Shown here: piece after piece, positions 36,661 to 50,600 of the stretch
Numbering within the stretch: the first letter of the stretch is position 1
How the letters are laid out: each line of letters opens with the position of its first letter
Source of the DNA: Brugia malayi
Taxonomy: Eukaryota; Nematoda; Chromadorea; Rhabditida; Onchocercidae
Assembly: GCF_000002995.4 (NCBI RefSeq)
Contig: NW_025062475.1
Location: 8,560,187 to 8,624,186 of the forward strand
Direction: 5' to 3'
DNA: 64,000 bases
Position numbers and translations under genes: made by a program
Notes under the pieces: generated by a model
Seen by the model: the letters and a program-made list of their open reading frames with translations, nothing else
The model's database searches: none
Told to the model about the DNA's origin: nothing

Positions 36661-37010
36661 GAGAAATATTAGAAGCTGAGTAATTCGAAAGTATGGCCCC
36701 ATACACTTTTGATAGCTCCAAGAAGGTTAATAACTGTAGAAATATTTAGAAGATAATAATCACATGGAGTTTTGCATGAAACAAGAAATCATTTGCAGGA
36801 AAAAAATGATACATCTTTGCCCTTCTGAATTGTTTCGCCTTCCTGATGTTTCTGGACTGTTGATGTCATTCCGAATGGTTCTGCCAAGTTTGTTAAACTG
36901 TTTGAATTATTTGACATTGTGCGCACTTGCAGCTGTCCATTCAGTGCACCTAAGTCAAACTTATTAGTAGGAAGTAGTTATCTAATCAAAAGTTACTGTG
37001 TTGATTTAAA

Positions 37011-37183
37011 TTAGTTAGTTCCTGCTACGTTTAACAGTTTTCTTTGTGGTGTTCATTTCTCATTTGTTAGAAGCTAAGAAGACCATTTCGGGATTAGTAA
37101 TTTTTAACTCACTATGAATGTCTCGGAATGACATAAGCCTTTAGCAAGGAATTCTAAAAGTTTTCGTAGCAGGAACTAACTAA
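37011..37183. mobile_element. MITE-like element with 19-bp terminal inverted repeats
   Basis: The arms 37011-37029 and 37165-37183 are perfect reverse complements (TTAGTTAGTTCCTGCTACG), enclosing 135 bp of non-coding sequence. Size and structure suit a miniature inverted-repeat transposable element. No clear target-site duplication is visible. It lies between the GPCR's last certain exon and its possible tail exon. Confidence 0.5.
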
Positions 37184-37819
37184 CTCGTTTCCTTTTTAAA
37201 TGTCGCAACTTTTGTGTCCTTTTTCCACGATTTCGGCATCAGCTAACTGTAGGCTAGAAGGCCCTATCTTCTACATAAAATCGGAATATTTCTGATGTGA
37301 AGTTTATGTCAAAATTGATGCTGTGCTTAGCACAATATAAGAAGCCAAAACTAGGACTTAACATCAAAAAACAACTCACAAAGATATAAATCTTAATTTT
37401 TAGTCCTGATCCTGGTGATCGTTGTTTTTCGCAAAATAAAGAAGTACAATAAATAGTTTGAAATAATGTATATATCAGTCATTTTTATACTCAATGATTA
37501 CTCATTTTATACTCACTGGAATAGTTGAACTAATTCGAAAGACGAATTATCTATTCAGGAAGTGTGTTTTTTCGATTTTCATTGCTGAATTGCTATGTCA
37601 TTTATAGATAGCTTTCTTATTCGATGACAATATCTCGGAAACACGAACTCATTACTCACGCAATAATATTTGTTTGCTTATATTATTGCTTATGAGAAGT
37701 GAATCTAGAAATTTGTCTTCACGTATTAATGATATTGCTCACGTATACCAAAATATTTAATGTAAGATTGTTTGGAGTTTCTTTTATCTTTCAAAATATT
37801 AAATGAAATTTAAGACAAA

Positions 37820-40649
37820 CCATATAAAATCCAATTTATAGCAGAATTAGTAAACGGAAGAGCATGGATGAAATACATGAAGTAGACGAAAATCGGCGGC
37901 ACATCACTATTCTTGTCACCGGCATATTCCAAATACACTGCATAAACGGTTGCCAACCAAAACGGTGTCCAGCACAAAAAATAAAGACACGCGACAGCTA
38001 ACGTATAGAGAGAGATTCGCATCAGCGGAATACGTGAAGACTGCAAAGCAGAATAATTTTTAAAACTAAATCTCATGACTGTTGCTTTTGAGATAACATT
38101 AGCACTTCTACTTTTGCTTTATAGTAAGTTTGATATTTGCAATAAAAACTTGAAATATTCTTAATTAAAATTAAACCAGTTAAAAAATAATGATAAGTAT
38201 CTAATAATTTGTTTTGCTATACTACTGGTGAAAGTTTATAACTGAAGATGTTTTTCTCTAAAAAATCGCACTTTGACTTTTTTGTTTTATATATTATATC
38301 TACATCCCTTTATTGATATAAAAAGTACTGATTTCTATTAAATGTTAAATGAAGCTTGATATCTCAAACTGTGTTATTTCTGATCAGAAGTAGAAACGTA
38401 AAGCATTAAAGTTATTAGAGGAAAATTAGTAAGTTAATAAATAAACCGCAGCTCTCTTATCTGATGAGAAATTAAGAAGTTTTTTTTTAATTTAAGAATT
38501 TTTTTTTTTTTTTAAATAGAATTTAAGAAATTTTTTTTTTAATTTATAAATCTGAATGACTTAGAATGCTGAAGTAACATATGAGCATAGTGAAGTTTTC
38601 ATATCTTTCAATCCAACAATTTTGTTGGATCCATTAGTGTTAGGTTTCAATTGGACTTAAAAGGGTCATTTTTTTAAACCAATATATACCATGCTTTTGC
38701 AGGCATTTTTGAAATTATGTGTGAAATAAATTGTTCTTATTCTGCAATTGTGAAAATAATCCACATCGCAAACGTCAACTGAAGTTCAGAAATCCAACAT
38801 ACCTTAAATCGTCGTGCATGTTGCCGCAATCGCTTTAGTAGTTTGGCATAGAAAAAGGTGACTAATGACAGTGGGAAACAATAACAAAATATGAATAGAT
38901 ATATGGTGAAAAGAGTAAATATAAATGATGAAATATTGACCATCGTACATTTCTCTATTGTCATGCGCGTCAACTTCAAAGGTGCAGTTTCCTGCAATAT
39001 TTTAATAAAATGAATAAACCTCTCGCTTGACCCACTGATTCTTTTCACTTGTTTTGAATTAAAAAGTCAATGGTCTCTCCTACACAAGTCAAAGAAACAC
39101 AAATTTAATTTGATATCGAATTTTTTAAGTACTGGGAAATTTACCTTCTCAAATAGTACCAATTCTCGGGCTCTGAAACTCCACAAAAACGGACATAGAG
39201 TAATCATGGCATAAAATGCTAATCCTAAAATTTAATGGTAAAAATTTGAACCACTACCAACGATACAAAAATATTAAACTTGTAAGTACGATGACAGATA
39301 ATATGTTAGTTTACGGATATAGAGAGTAAAATACAGTTGCCTATGAATTTTTTTTTTTTTTTGAATGATAGTGAGAACAGATAAACATCACAAACATGAG
39401 GTCACTCGTAATATTTTAGATAACTTCTAAGCAGCTTGAATCATTTAGCCTTCACTCGAAGCCTGAAACAAGCCTTAGGATGTCCAGCAGTGACTGCTAC
39501 TGCAGTGACTGTTCTTAATAGCAATTATTTTATGCAAACCATTGTCATTGAAAAATTTCTCAGAAACTGAATAAATAACTAAAACAAAATGTATGATAGT
39601 ACCAGTAAGTATGGTGATAGCTAAACGCCTGGATCTAAGCCATTTGCGTTGTGAATGACAAACGCTAACGTAGCGATCAATGGACATTACCGTGATAATT
39701 AGTGATGAAAGGATTTTACCGAAATTCTCCAGCACTGCATGCAATTTGCATATTACCGTGCCAAACATCCAAAATCCAAGAATCTGCAAAGAAGCGATGT
39801 GAATTACACAATTTCTTATTTTCGTTCATTTTCTAGCCTCTCTCATTAAATTTGTCAGTTGAAAATTTGTTCCTTTTTGTTCCCAAAACAGTGTATATAA
39901 GACTTACTTGGTCGATTACGGTAAAAGGCAATGAAACGCAAACACCAAAATCAACGCATGATAAAACAATTACATAGATGAGAGTATTATCCAGTGATCC
40001 TCGATTCGATCGTGCCTGGAATATCTTAGAAAATGGAACAAAAACAAAGTTAAATTAATTTTGACCTTACTATTTAACTAATACCTTGCAACAATTAGAT
40101 ATCGTTAGTGTAATGACAATATAATTTGCTTATAATTTTGAAATTATAATTAGTTCCCTTTCGAGAATTAGATATTTTAGATATTTTTAGAATCAATTAG
40201 ATATTTTAGAAATTTAATTCTAAACAAACCACATGATAAATGGTAGTGAGAACTGCAACATTACCAGAGGTACCAAGAAGAAACAGTAGCATGTAAGTGC
40301 CTGCCATGACCAGAACCTGACGATTCTCGTGATTAGGTGGTGGTAGCACATCCGTTATTTCCATCTTGGCTCGATATTCCAGTCCCAGTTGCTGTAAAGA
40401 ACACTACTGATAAATAGATTAGTTGAGTACATAATATAGTGTAAGTAACATTGAACAGTTGTCATACGGTAGATATACACTGCTTAGATGTTTTCACAAA
40501 TGTTGAGAATTTAATTACTAGCATAGTTAATTGCTAAGCAGCAGACTGATTAGGTCAATTCAGTAATAAGTATAATAACCATGGCATACCCCTCTTTCAT
40601 CCTCTGTATCATTGCGCCACAGTTCATGATGAAATTCCACCTGCTCCAT
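37820..40649 (-). CDS. Rhodopsin-family G-protein-coupled receptor, peptide-receptor-like (3' end unresolved)
   Basis: Seven exons with matching phases: 40590-40649 (ATG, MEQVEFHHELW), 40230-40391, 39908-40015, 39603-39783, 39145-39224, 38803-38991, 37820-38040. Seven hydrophobic helices are visible: helix 1 with GTSGNVAVL (the conserved Asn), helix 2 with a conserved Asp (SCVDFG), helix 3 Cys in VICKL and a DRYVSV motif at its end, helix 6 FLCWTPFW, and helix 7 NSAINWILY, a variant of NPxxY. The short N-terminus has an N-x-T sequon (NDT). The overall pattern suggests a somatostatin/allatostatin-C/neuropeptide-type receptor; the ligand cannot be told. The coding frame either stops four codons after helix 7 or continues through the donor GTTTGT at 37819 to an unidentified tail. 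Confidence 0.85.
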
Positions 40650-43600
40650 GCATAAATAAGCTATTGTAATTGTTCAAGAAGAATGAAAGAATTGCTCCTC
40701 CATTTTATTTGATATTCGAACTGAACTAATACTTTTTGACCGGAAATGCGTAAATATACTTGCAAAATAATTTGAACTGAAACTTAGTTTTATGTCATTA
40801 TCTATATTTAAGCTATACTGTGACATCTCTTATGAATTTTCATCTAGATACAATCAATGGCAAACTTTAAGAAACATCTTAAGAACTACTTTAATATCTG
40901 AAGCAGTATCATTATTATCCGGCAAGTATGAAAACGCAATTATTTCTAAATCGTAGAGATGTAAAGTTTGTTTTTGAGGCTTCAAGAATTTGTTATATAT
41001 TCCGGAGAGGTTTTCATGAAGTTCCTATACTACTAAACGAACGATGAAAATTTGTTCAGCACAATATAATCTTTTTTTTTTTTTCATAATTCAAGATCTA
41101 TAGCAAATCTATTACCTCTGAAATAGGCCTAAACAATCTCCTTACCATAGTAGGAGATAGTAGTGCTAAGGCATACTCGAGATCAAGAAAAGAAGATACT
41201 AGAGCATTATGAAGGATTAAAAATGTCAGAAATCAAATGATGGTTGAATAAAACGGTGTTAATTGACAGTACTTTGGAGAGATTCATGGGAAAGCAGTAC
41301 AGTAGTGTTACCAGCAAAAAAACTTTTATTCTTTTATAAACATACAGTCATGCTGGTTTTACTAACAATAAATATCAGCAAAGCAATAGGTCAAAGGATA
41401 CTATACAAACGTAGCTAATGATATGGACGTAAAGAACAAAAGATCGAAAAAGGAGAACTGGAAAGGACACCTAAAAGGCAAAATTTTTCTAACAAATTTC
41501 CGCTAAATAAAAGATAGTTTATACTGCCAAGCCTTATCTCATATTTCAATGTAATCTGACAAGCCTTTCAAGATATACGAACAATATTTTTATATTCATA
41601 CTTCTATCATCTTCTTTTTCTCAAACTATCATTTTGAACCACTCATAGGAAAACAGAAAGAGAAATTTACAGACATTACAATTTACACTTTATATTTCTT
41701 TTCTTCACATTTTATAACCGGTTTTCCCTTCTTTTAGAAAATTTCCTAAAGCATATTCAAAAAGCATTACTTAATAAAGCATTACTAAAAAGCTACTTAA
41801 AATACTAGGAAAAAATGGATGGAATTATATTCTGCTGAATACTAGCAATCTTTAAGTCTTGTTTTTCACTTTGCTCTAAATGAAATTAAGCTAAACATAT
41901 GCTAAGAATGAAAAATACTAAATTTCTTCCCATTTTCGGAAGAAAATTGATATATGTAGGTAAATGCAAAGCTTTTTACACTTGATATTGTGTTTTGTCC
42001 AGTTACTTTAAAAAAGTTCGCAATTAACAATGGCTAACAAAAATAACTAAATAAACAAAATATCATAGAAGTGATTAAATATATATTAAAAAAACAAAAA
42101 GAGGCAATTTTCAATAATTTTGTGGGCGTTTTTATTCTATAAAGGCACAATTATATTTAAAACTTGCTTATTTGCAAGATAAATTAACTACGAAATTTAA
42201 AAATAGTCACGATGTTTTAAAGAAATGCTTCACGATAAAAAAAATTGTTAATGTAACAAAATTTTCAACCACAATTGGAGGTTGCATTTAATAATTTATA
42301 AAATGAAATGCAATAAAAGGGAAATGTAACAGGAGGGAAAAAGAAATGCAAAGAGTATTAAGAAAAATGGATATAAAAGTCATTTTATACTGATTGTATA
42401 TTTACATCATTTCACTCCCTTCCCGTTTTATCATCTTTCATTTCAGAGATATTTGCCGAAGTCACACTTCACATAATTAAATGCGGCAAAAAAGAGCGAC
42501 GAAATGAAAGAAAAAGGCTGAAAGATTATGTTCTTTACTTTTCACTTACTTGAAATATTTAATCTTATAGCTTTCTTTAATTGAAATAATAACAACTCTT
42601 TTTATCAGCAGTTCTTCATATGGGTTTCTTCACAATAAATGCTTCATGATCATTGATTGCATCGACAGTTGTAAATAATGAAAACAGCCGAATGCATTCC
42701 GCTAGCTACAGCTACTAATGAAGAAAGTAAAGTATTGCTTTAGAGATAGACACATCAATAGCTCATTTAAAAAAAAAAAAAAAACAAGTCATATTTACCA
42801 GTTTCACATCTTCATGACAATGTATTATCTGAAGAAGTTCATTGTTAAAGAATCATCAGAAAGATAATTTGAGATCAATCAGTGCAAAACAATGAATTTG
42901 AAGCAGACGAAGGGAAAGCCTGTGACAATTTACTCAGCAAGCTTTCTTAGCATCAAGAAAGAAGCAATAAAATAAGCTGAATTTAGTCAACTAATTAAAA
43001 ACAAGCTTAGGTTTAGGATAATCAAAAAATTATTTTATGTCGGTCCATTTATTTGATGAGGAAAATGGTAATACACCAGGATTCACTAGGATATCTCGAA
43101 TAACTCAGTTGCTAAATGAATATTATCAGAATATTCCTTGGACCAAGTTTATTTTTCTAGATGCATTGCTTGTGACGATTCACTTGACAGTTCCATCAGT
43201 TGCAGTAATTTAAGTCATTCGATCAGCAAAATTTTATAGACACCAGTAAAATATTCATACGGAGATTTATGGGAGATATAGTAAATATGCACTAAAAATT
43301 ATTAACTGAGAGAACATAGTCCTTTAACCAATGAAAATTCGTTCCTACTCGTTGACTAATCACTGACTTTACCATTTTTAATCTAAATAAAAAACTAAGT
43401 GAAAGAAATATAGAACAGGATTTTAGATGAATCTAACTTCTACCTACATGAATTTTTGGCTAATAAACGACCGTGTGGAATAAGAATCATTTTCCATAAA
43501 TCCACTTCAATGATATGCAGATAGTAAAGCTCAGAGGAGGATTTCGATTTTAGCTTACGTATTCATTATCGCGTGCTTATTCACATTTAATCTTAGAATA

Positions 43601-46600
43601 TATTTCGTTTAGACCACTTCTTGTATTCATCGAGTTATCTAGCTGTAGCGGGAAATCACCATTTATCATGAAAATACCTCAAGTAGAATTAAAATGTATT
43701 CGAGGTGGAAAGTTTATGCTGAGTGCTTTATCAAAATGTGGGATCAGACAATTCATCGATGGATGTTTGAAAAAAAGGAGAATTTAAAGACTTTCTGATG
43801 TGTGTTATTTGGTTATTATCGATCATATATGATCAGTTCATCTCGGTGATTTTAGCAGTAATGAGAGAAAGTGTGCATCGAACAAATAAAATGACCTTAT
43901 AGATTGCAACTTAAATAGCAAAAAAATTTCAGTTTTCCTTTCTTAAACCTAAACCGCCATTTCTTAGGACAAGTACACATTGATTACATTTTTTAAATAA
44001 AAACTTCAGTATTACGTATTGGAAACCTAAGAAATTTGTCCAACTATTAAAAATAATTTGAAATAATAATTTTAATTTTTAAAAATAATAATTTTGTAAT
44101 AAAAAGCTAAACTGAATCAAAACTTAATGAATTTCAAAATTCGAAAAAAGAATAACACTCTACAGGAGCAACGTCTTCCTGGATAATGTAATTATGTAGA
44201 GCTCTTCGTGACTATCACTTAACTTGTGATGAACAGAGCTTAAATTTAGCAATTTTTGCTTCTAAAAAATTTTAAATTGCATATGAGAATAAACAAAGAG
44301 AAGAAAAGAAACAGGAATATTTTTAGAGTGAAAATATTTAGATTTACATTTCGAATTAACACATAACAGGAAAGCTGAAAATGTACACTTATCACAATAC
44401 CCAATAAATCGTTGTTCATGAAATTTCACTGATTGAAAATAACGTAAGGATTTAAAAGATGAAAAATGCAGTCAAATAGAATCTCATCAAAAATTAAAGC
44501 TGGAGCTAAGTTTTACGGGAAAAATCAAACATCAGAAAATAAAACTTAGCTCAGTGATCATTTATAGTCTTTTTATCATTTTAGAAAGAAGCAAAACCTA
44601 ATTTAATCTATCAGTAAAACTCATGAACATTATATCAAATATTACAAGTGGTTCAAGACAATTTCCTCACTTGTCTTAGCTCTCAATGATAATGTATGGA
44701 TATACGGTTTCTTACAAACTTTCAAAAAAAGAAGAAAATTTGTTCACACATAAAGTGAAAAAATGTCACCTGTTTGTTTTATGAAACTTAACATAAATGT
44801 GAAATGTCATAAGATGAATGTATAAATGAAGATATAAGATGATATTGAGGATACTCATTCGTTGCTAAAACATTGCTGATTCAATTTCATTCTTCACACT
44901 ATCTTATAAAAGCTGTTGAAATAATTCCTCCTTGACTAAGTTGACAATTTTTTCCAGACAGTTTCACTAGTTTCATCTGAAAGTTAAGCTAGATTTTAAG
45001 AAACTACGACGACAAAGACAACAGAATTGTAACAGTGATGCCAAATTTCACTATCTAAAGGAATCATAAAGACCAAAACTTGAGAGATAGGAATTGAAAA
45101 CTAAGAAAATCAACATTCGAAATCTTTGTAATTAATTTGCTTAATAGTTCCAATATTTCATAGTTTTGGAATGCAAATATCATCTTCGCATTTATGATGA
45201 CAATTTAGCCTTGATATTCGGCATGAACTATTTGCCATTTGTATGAATTATATTCATTTAATGATGGCTCCTTTTGTAACTGACTGACTGAGCGCATCCT
45301 CTTATTGTTCTAGAAAAGACATTATTTTATGTTAAAATTGAAGGAAGAAAATATGGCTCGCCAAGTGAAGTAAATTGGAATCTTCAATTGTTAAGGTTAA
45401 AATGTTGTTCATCTAAAAATCCCCAGCAATAGTAAACTAGTATCCCAGCATTGATACAGCTAGAAGGATTTAATTACCGATTCTCAAGCAATCCCCTCTT
45501 TTCCAATTATTAGAACTTAACAGGCTATTCACCACTAAATTACATTGGATCATAATGATGATTCCCCCCCAATTTGAGTTCATATTTGGCAGACCATATT
45601 TCTCTTCCTTTTTTTGTGACCTTTCCTCTTATTTCTTTCTTTTGTTTGATTGGAAGCTGAAGGAAAAGAAGTCAAGCGTTCATAGTTTAAAAGACAAATC
45701 GCCTTTCAAACACGTGACCCTAATTTTTAAAGTACTACCTTAAGAAATAACTTTGAAGCACCATTAAAACAAAAACTGCTCTTAAATCTAAAAAAATGAA
45801 CTAATCCCCAGGAATCTTCGATATTCCCACCAAAACCAATACCACATATCTCACCAACCTGTCACATTAGCCTATAGTTTCTGGTCGTTCTCCAACTTTT
45901 TCCACAACCTAATTAGATTTAAAACATTCGCAAGAAAAAGAGACTAAAAGAGAAGAAATAATGCACAACAATGTGAAAATGATGTCAGCTTAAAAAAGTC
46001 TATTATGGATCCTTATCAAAGCATATTTCTTATCCCACAAAAAGTCCAACTTAAATTAGAGCACTTACGCATAGTTCCCTTAAAATAACATTTAAATTAC
46101 AAGAAGCACTTCCCGAGGAATTTGTACTAAAACTGGAGTTTGCAGTGAAGTAAATAAAGACCTAATTATATCGAGTGTTGATCACACGAGAATAAAATGT
46201 TTATCAAGTAAATGCAGTAAATAATCAAATCATGGAGAAGTATGAATAATCGATAATCTTGAAGCAGTAGAATAAATCACATATGATCACAACAGAAAAG
46301 TTTATATTTCTTTGCTGTGCTTTAGATTTTGTGTGCAAAAGTACATACATGAGTGAAAGGAAATTAATTTCTTATATAACTTGACACGTAATATGAGAGA
46401 AGTATTTAATGAGAAATACGAGTAGCTAGGAAGAAAACATTCGTCCCAACAGCTGCAGGAAGTCTTCACATTGTGTGAAAGATAAATTAGTGTTTGAACC
46501 TGTTAAAAGAGTAAAATTAGAAGGAACAAATAAGATGTGTGCCTTGAGAATGCCACGATGTTTCACTTTGTTTCCTAAAATTCATGGAAGACAAATCTGA

Positions 46601-47201
46601 CTTGCTAAGAATCAGTATTAAAACTTCATACTCCATATATTATGCGAACACTTCGGACTAAATACTAAGCAAACATATTATTACAAAAAGTTTACAAAGA
46701 ACATCACAGATCACTTTGTGTTCCAATTATGATTTGTCGCTCATTTTAATACAACTATTAATCTACTTTGATAAAAAAAATAAAACAGAAAGACTACAAC
46801 TGAAAGAGAATATGTTATTGCTTATATCTGAGAAAAACATTTTTTAACAAAGTATCAAACAAAGAACCAGCTAAAATTATCGTTTTAAAGCATACAATTT
46901 ACATTTTAAACACTACATGTCAATCAACTGCAGTAGCCAAACACATTTTGCGACATTTTTTTTCTAAATGGTGCAGTGTAACTAATATGCTGGAGTTTCT
47001 AGTATGTCCTTACTGTTGTAAATCAACAATAACTTTACAACATCGCACAATATCGCGTTTATGTAATAATAGGAAAGAAATGAACAAAATGAATATTAAA
47101 TTGTACCGACAATCCACAAACGTTCGAAAACTGTCGTACTTTGCTGTCGTATCACCTTTTATTGAAAATGAATTGAGTATGAATGAGCGATGAGATGAAC
47201 T
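40650..47201. other. Gene-poor intergenic region
   Basis: Over 6.5 kb of AT-rich sequence with stops in all frames. I see no exon with acceptable coding character, no tRNA-like motif and no large repeat. Homopolymer runs occur near 41071 and 42768. It could hold the regulatory region of the GPCR. Confidence 0.6.
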
Positions 47202-47452
47202 GAATCGAAGCTTGAAATACTCAAAAACTGAGCCAAGCCAATGATTTTAACTGCTTATACAAGAATTGGCTTATAAAAAAGTGCATAATTAGTGTAAGTA
47301 AAAAGTTGTCTCTCTACGATGATCAGTACCCTTCGGTTTATGACATTAAAATTGGTAGTTCTTTGTTAACAGACTGTAACATTTTAGACGCTGAAATACA
47401 GTTGCAAAATAATCTTGAATAAATGATTTCTTAGTTGTGATGTAAATTTGAA
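47202..47452 (-). repeat. 251-bp dispersed repeat, copy 2
   Basis: It is the near-perfect inverted partner of 1704-1954, with about 200 bp between its right end and the stop codon of the prolyl hydroxylase gene. On the plus strand it contains AATAAA near 47419. The flanking sequence differs from that around copy 1. Confidence 0.85.
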
Positions 47453-47650
47453 CAATTTTGTATATGTTTAAGAATTGTTGAGATAGACAATGTTTAGCCT
47501 ACAAGTTTTTATCATATGGAATTAATCCAAAATTATCTGGACATATTATAAATTTAGTTTTGGCTTTCCCAACATGCAGTAACAGTTATATTACTTTGAA
47601 ATATAATGTATCAAAAATTCTTAGCTTTTTAGTGTACTTCCCAATAGTAT

Positions 47651-50600
47651 TTAAGCACTTAGATCGCCCACAAACTGTTCTTCCACTGATCGGCTTAAGC
47701 CACAAGGCCTTCGAAACTCTTGACCACGTTCATGTATCCATTTATTTGAAACCCACTTCGTACCGGTTAACACAGGACACGCAGCGTGACGTGTTCTCAA
47801 GTCACCCTCACCGCTGCGCAATAAATTATACCAAAATAATGCATCGTTCTGCAAAGAAAATTTCTTTTTATTCAAAAACTTGATTATTAGTCTAAAAGTC
47901 AGAAAAACTTCAAATTCGTAATTTAGTATCCGAAAAACTTCATCCAAAAGACTTTAAGCAGATATCAATCTTCAATTTTCCAATTCGACCACCACTTCCA
48001 ATCAAAATGGCAAAGTTTAAATAGTAATATTGATCAAAACATGTAGAAATCACTAACTTTAGAAGGCATAACTGTTGTTTTAACCTCAGTAAATACAGTA
48101 GCACCTCCTGATTCAGGCTGTGTCATCTGTAAATTTTTTCGTTTTAAAAAATTTTCATTTAAAAGCAACTTTTTCAGCAATGGCTATGGACTGAATAAAC
48201 TTAACGGTTAGAGAAAAGTAAACTAGGAGCAGAGAAAATTTGAAAAAGATGACGTTTAGAAATTTTATGTTTTCAAACAATTTTAATGCATCAAAGTTAC
48301 AACAAGAGATTTTGGTGGTTTGAGCTTCACAGAAATTAGCGAGTATTAGCGAAAATTAGCGACCCTCCTTTTCTAATTTCTTTTATGCAGAATGAATTGA
48401 ATACTCACATAAAATAGCAATGTTGCCAAACGATTCCCGGTGTTGAGCGACTGAAAAGCGTTAACTTCTTCTCTCTGAATGAATGCCACATCATTTATGT
48501 ACAATAAAATACTCAGTACAATAATGAAAAAATAAATCAGAGTTAAAAAATTAAATAAAAATATTTTAATTAATCGAAAATAATGAAACTTACTCTTGCG
48601 AAGTCAAAATGAGGATCATAATGACCACCAATACCATAATTTCCAACCTAATATTTGCTTTAGCATGAAAAATACAAAATAGTAGAAACTATTGAATAAA
48701 AAAAGCATCGCACTACGATGACAGTAATACCAGCCAAAACAACTAAACAGTGTGAATCTTCAAAGTAATACTGTGAAATTAGGGAGTTAGAGACTTTTTT
48801 AAAGGCAAACTATTACTGAGAAACAAAATTTCCAAACAGTGATTTGTAGTAAAAATACAAATTATATATGTGAAATCTGGAATTAATTAAACTACAAATT
48901 AACTAGTAATAGAAAGCAGGTAAAGCAAGTAAGAAACATCAGCAATTTAATTTTAAAATTTGTACTTTGAATAAAAGCAACAAACCTGCAATTCTTCTGA
49001 AGTCTCTTGCTCCAAATTAGTCATCAGATCAATTCGTTTATTGATCCGATGTACAACTTCGTGTTCCTCATCTTTCAACCATGCACTATAAGTAAATGAA
49101 CAAAGCATTCGCTTTTTTCCTTGCAATTTATTTCTTACCAGTGAATAAGGAAAAAAGAAATTGAAGTAATTTCATGAAATCCTGTGAAATAATAAAATTC
49201 AGAAATCTTATACTTTCTTTCAAACATCCAAAATAGTAGAAAGCAGGTATGGCAAGTACAAAACATCAGCAATTAAAATTTTTTTTACATCTATTTGAAA
49301 TAGGATATATCACAATTCTCGAAATCTAAAAATTAATTTTTTTAAAAATAAAAAAAAGTGCTCATGTCTCCCTACAATTGACCATCATATATTCCGGAAA
49401 CTTTCGCATCCAGCTAAAATGCTTCTTAAGCTAGCAAATCATGAATGTGAGCAAGTTTACAGCCAACCTTTTACTTGTTCGGTATGATGCTGTTTCAAGT
49501 TCACCAGTTATCGAGTTCTGCACAGTAGCTCTTCGCAGCTATGAAAACAATAAAAATAATAAAAAGTAAGGGGATAGAGAAGAAAAAAATTAAAAAAAAA
49601 AACCGACATTGAATTTCGCTTTCGAAAATCCTTACAATTAATTTGCAAAAGAATATCATTTAGAAATTAATTATAAGGGATAATATAATAAAGAAAACAT
49701 AGGAAGGACAATATTAAGATGCTTATTAAAATAACGGATACTCTCGGTGTCGCCAACATTTGGATCATTGTAACTTCTTCGTCTGTAATAACATCACGGA
49801 ACAATACGGCGAGTGGATTAAATCTTAAAATTTCAACTTTGAAAGGAGCCAAACGCAAAAATGGACGATCCATTTTGTAGTAGCAGTAAAGTTTTGACGT
49901 TACCTTAATGCTCTGAAAATTTTGACGTTTCAACTGAAAAAATGAAAGTGAAAAATTACGAGTGAATAAAGAAGCGCAGATGAGTTCAAAAAGTTTTCAA
50001 AATAACAAAATTTAGAAATTTCAGATTTTATTTTTTTGCCCAGAAATAGGAGGGAAACAAGACTAAAAGGCTTACAATTGCTTACTGAAACTTCTCATAT
50101 CCATAAAAAAACGCCTTAGATAAACCGTTTGTCTCTCATATTAATTTTTGCCTCCTGAATAATTTTTTGTTTTTTATGAAGGTAGTTACGTAAAGCAAAA
50201 TTCGAGTAACGGCTAATCATCGACTTCCCGAAACGAAATTATGCAAACAGTTTAATTATGTTTTTAATTTACCTCTTAATTGGCCTAACGGAAGTTAGTT
50301 AGCTTTTGACAACAGATTTTCTTATTTTAAAATTTTGTCAGTTTAACCAAAGCAGTTTTGTTCAAATGTGAGTAAGATACAGAAAAAACACCACGGGTAT
50401 TTCGTTTCTACATAAGGCTTCGTAGATATCATGCTCCGCTGTTTCCAAACCAGTCGTAGGTCGAGGATTAGTTACCGGCGGAATATTTCGCCGATAATCA
50501 ATTGGCTTCAGACCTTCCTCAGCCAATAGGTCTTCATACCACTTAATATTGTTTTTTGCGCGTGGATGATTTGGATCTGTGATGAAGAAGGACATTATTT

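Noticed and set aside
47202..47452. Spliced-leader or known snRNA gene in the 251-bp repeat
   Set aside because: No SL1-like 5' sequence, Sm site with flanking stems, or U6/U3-like motif was recognised.
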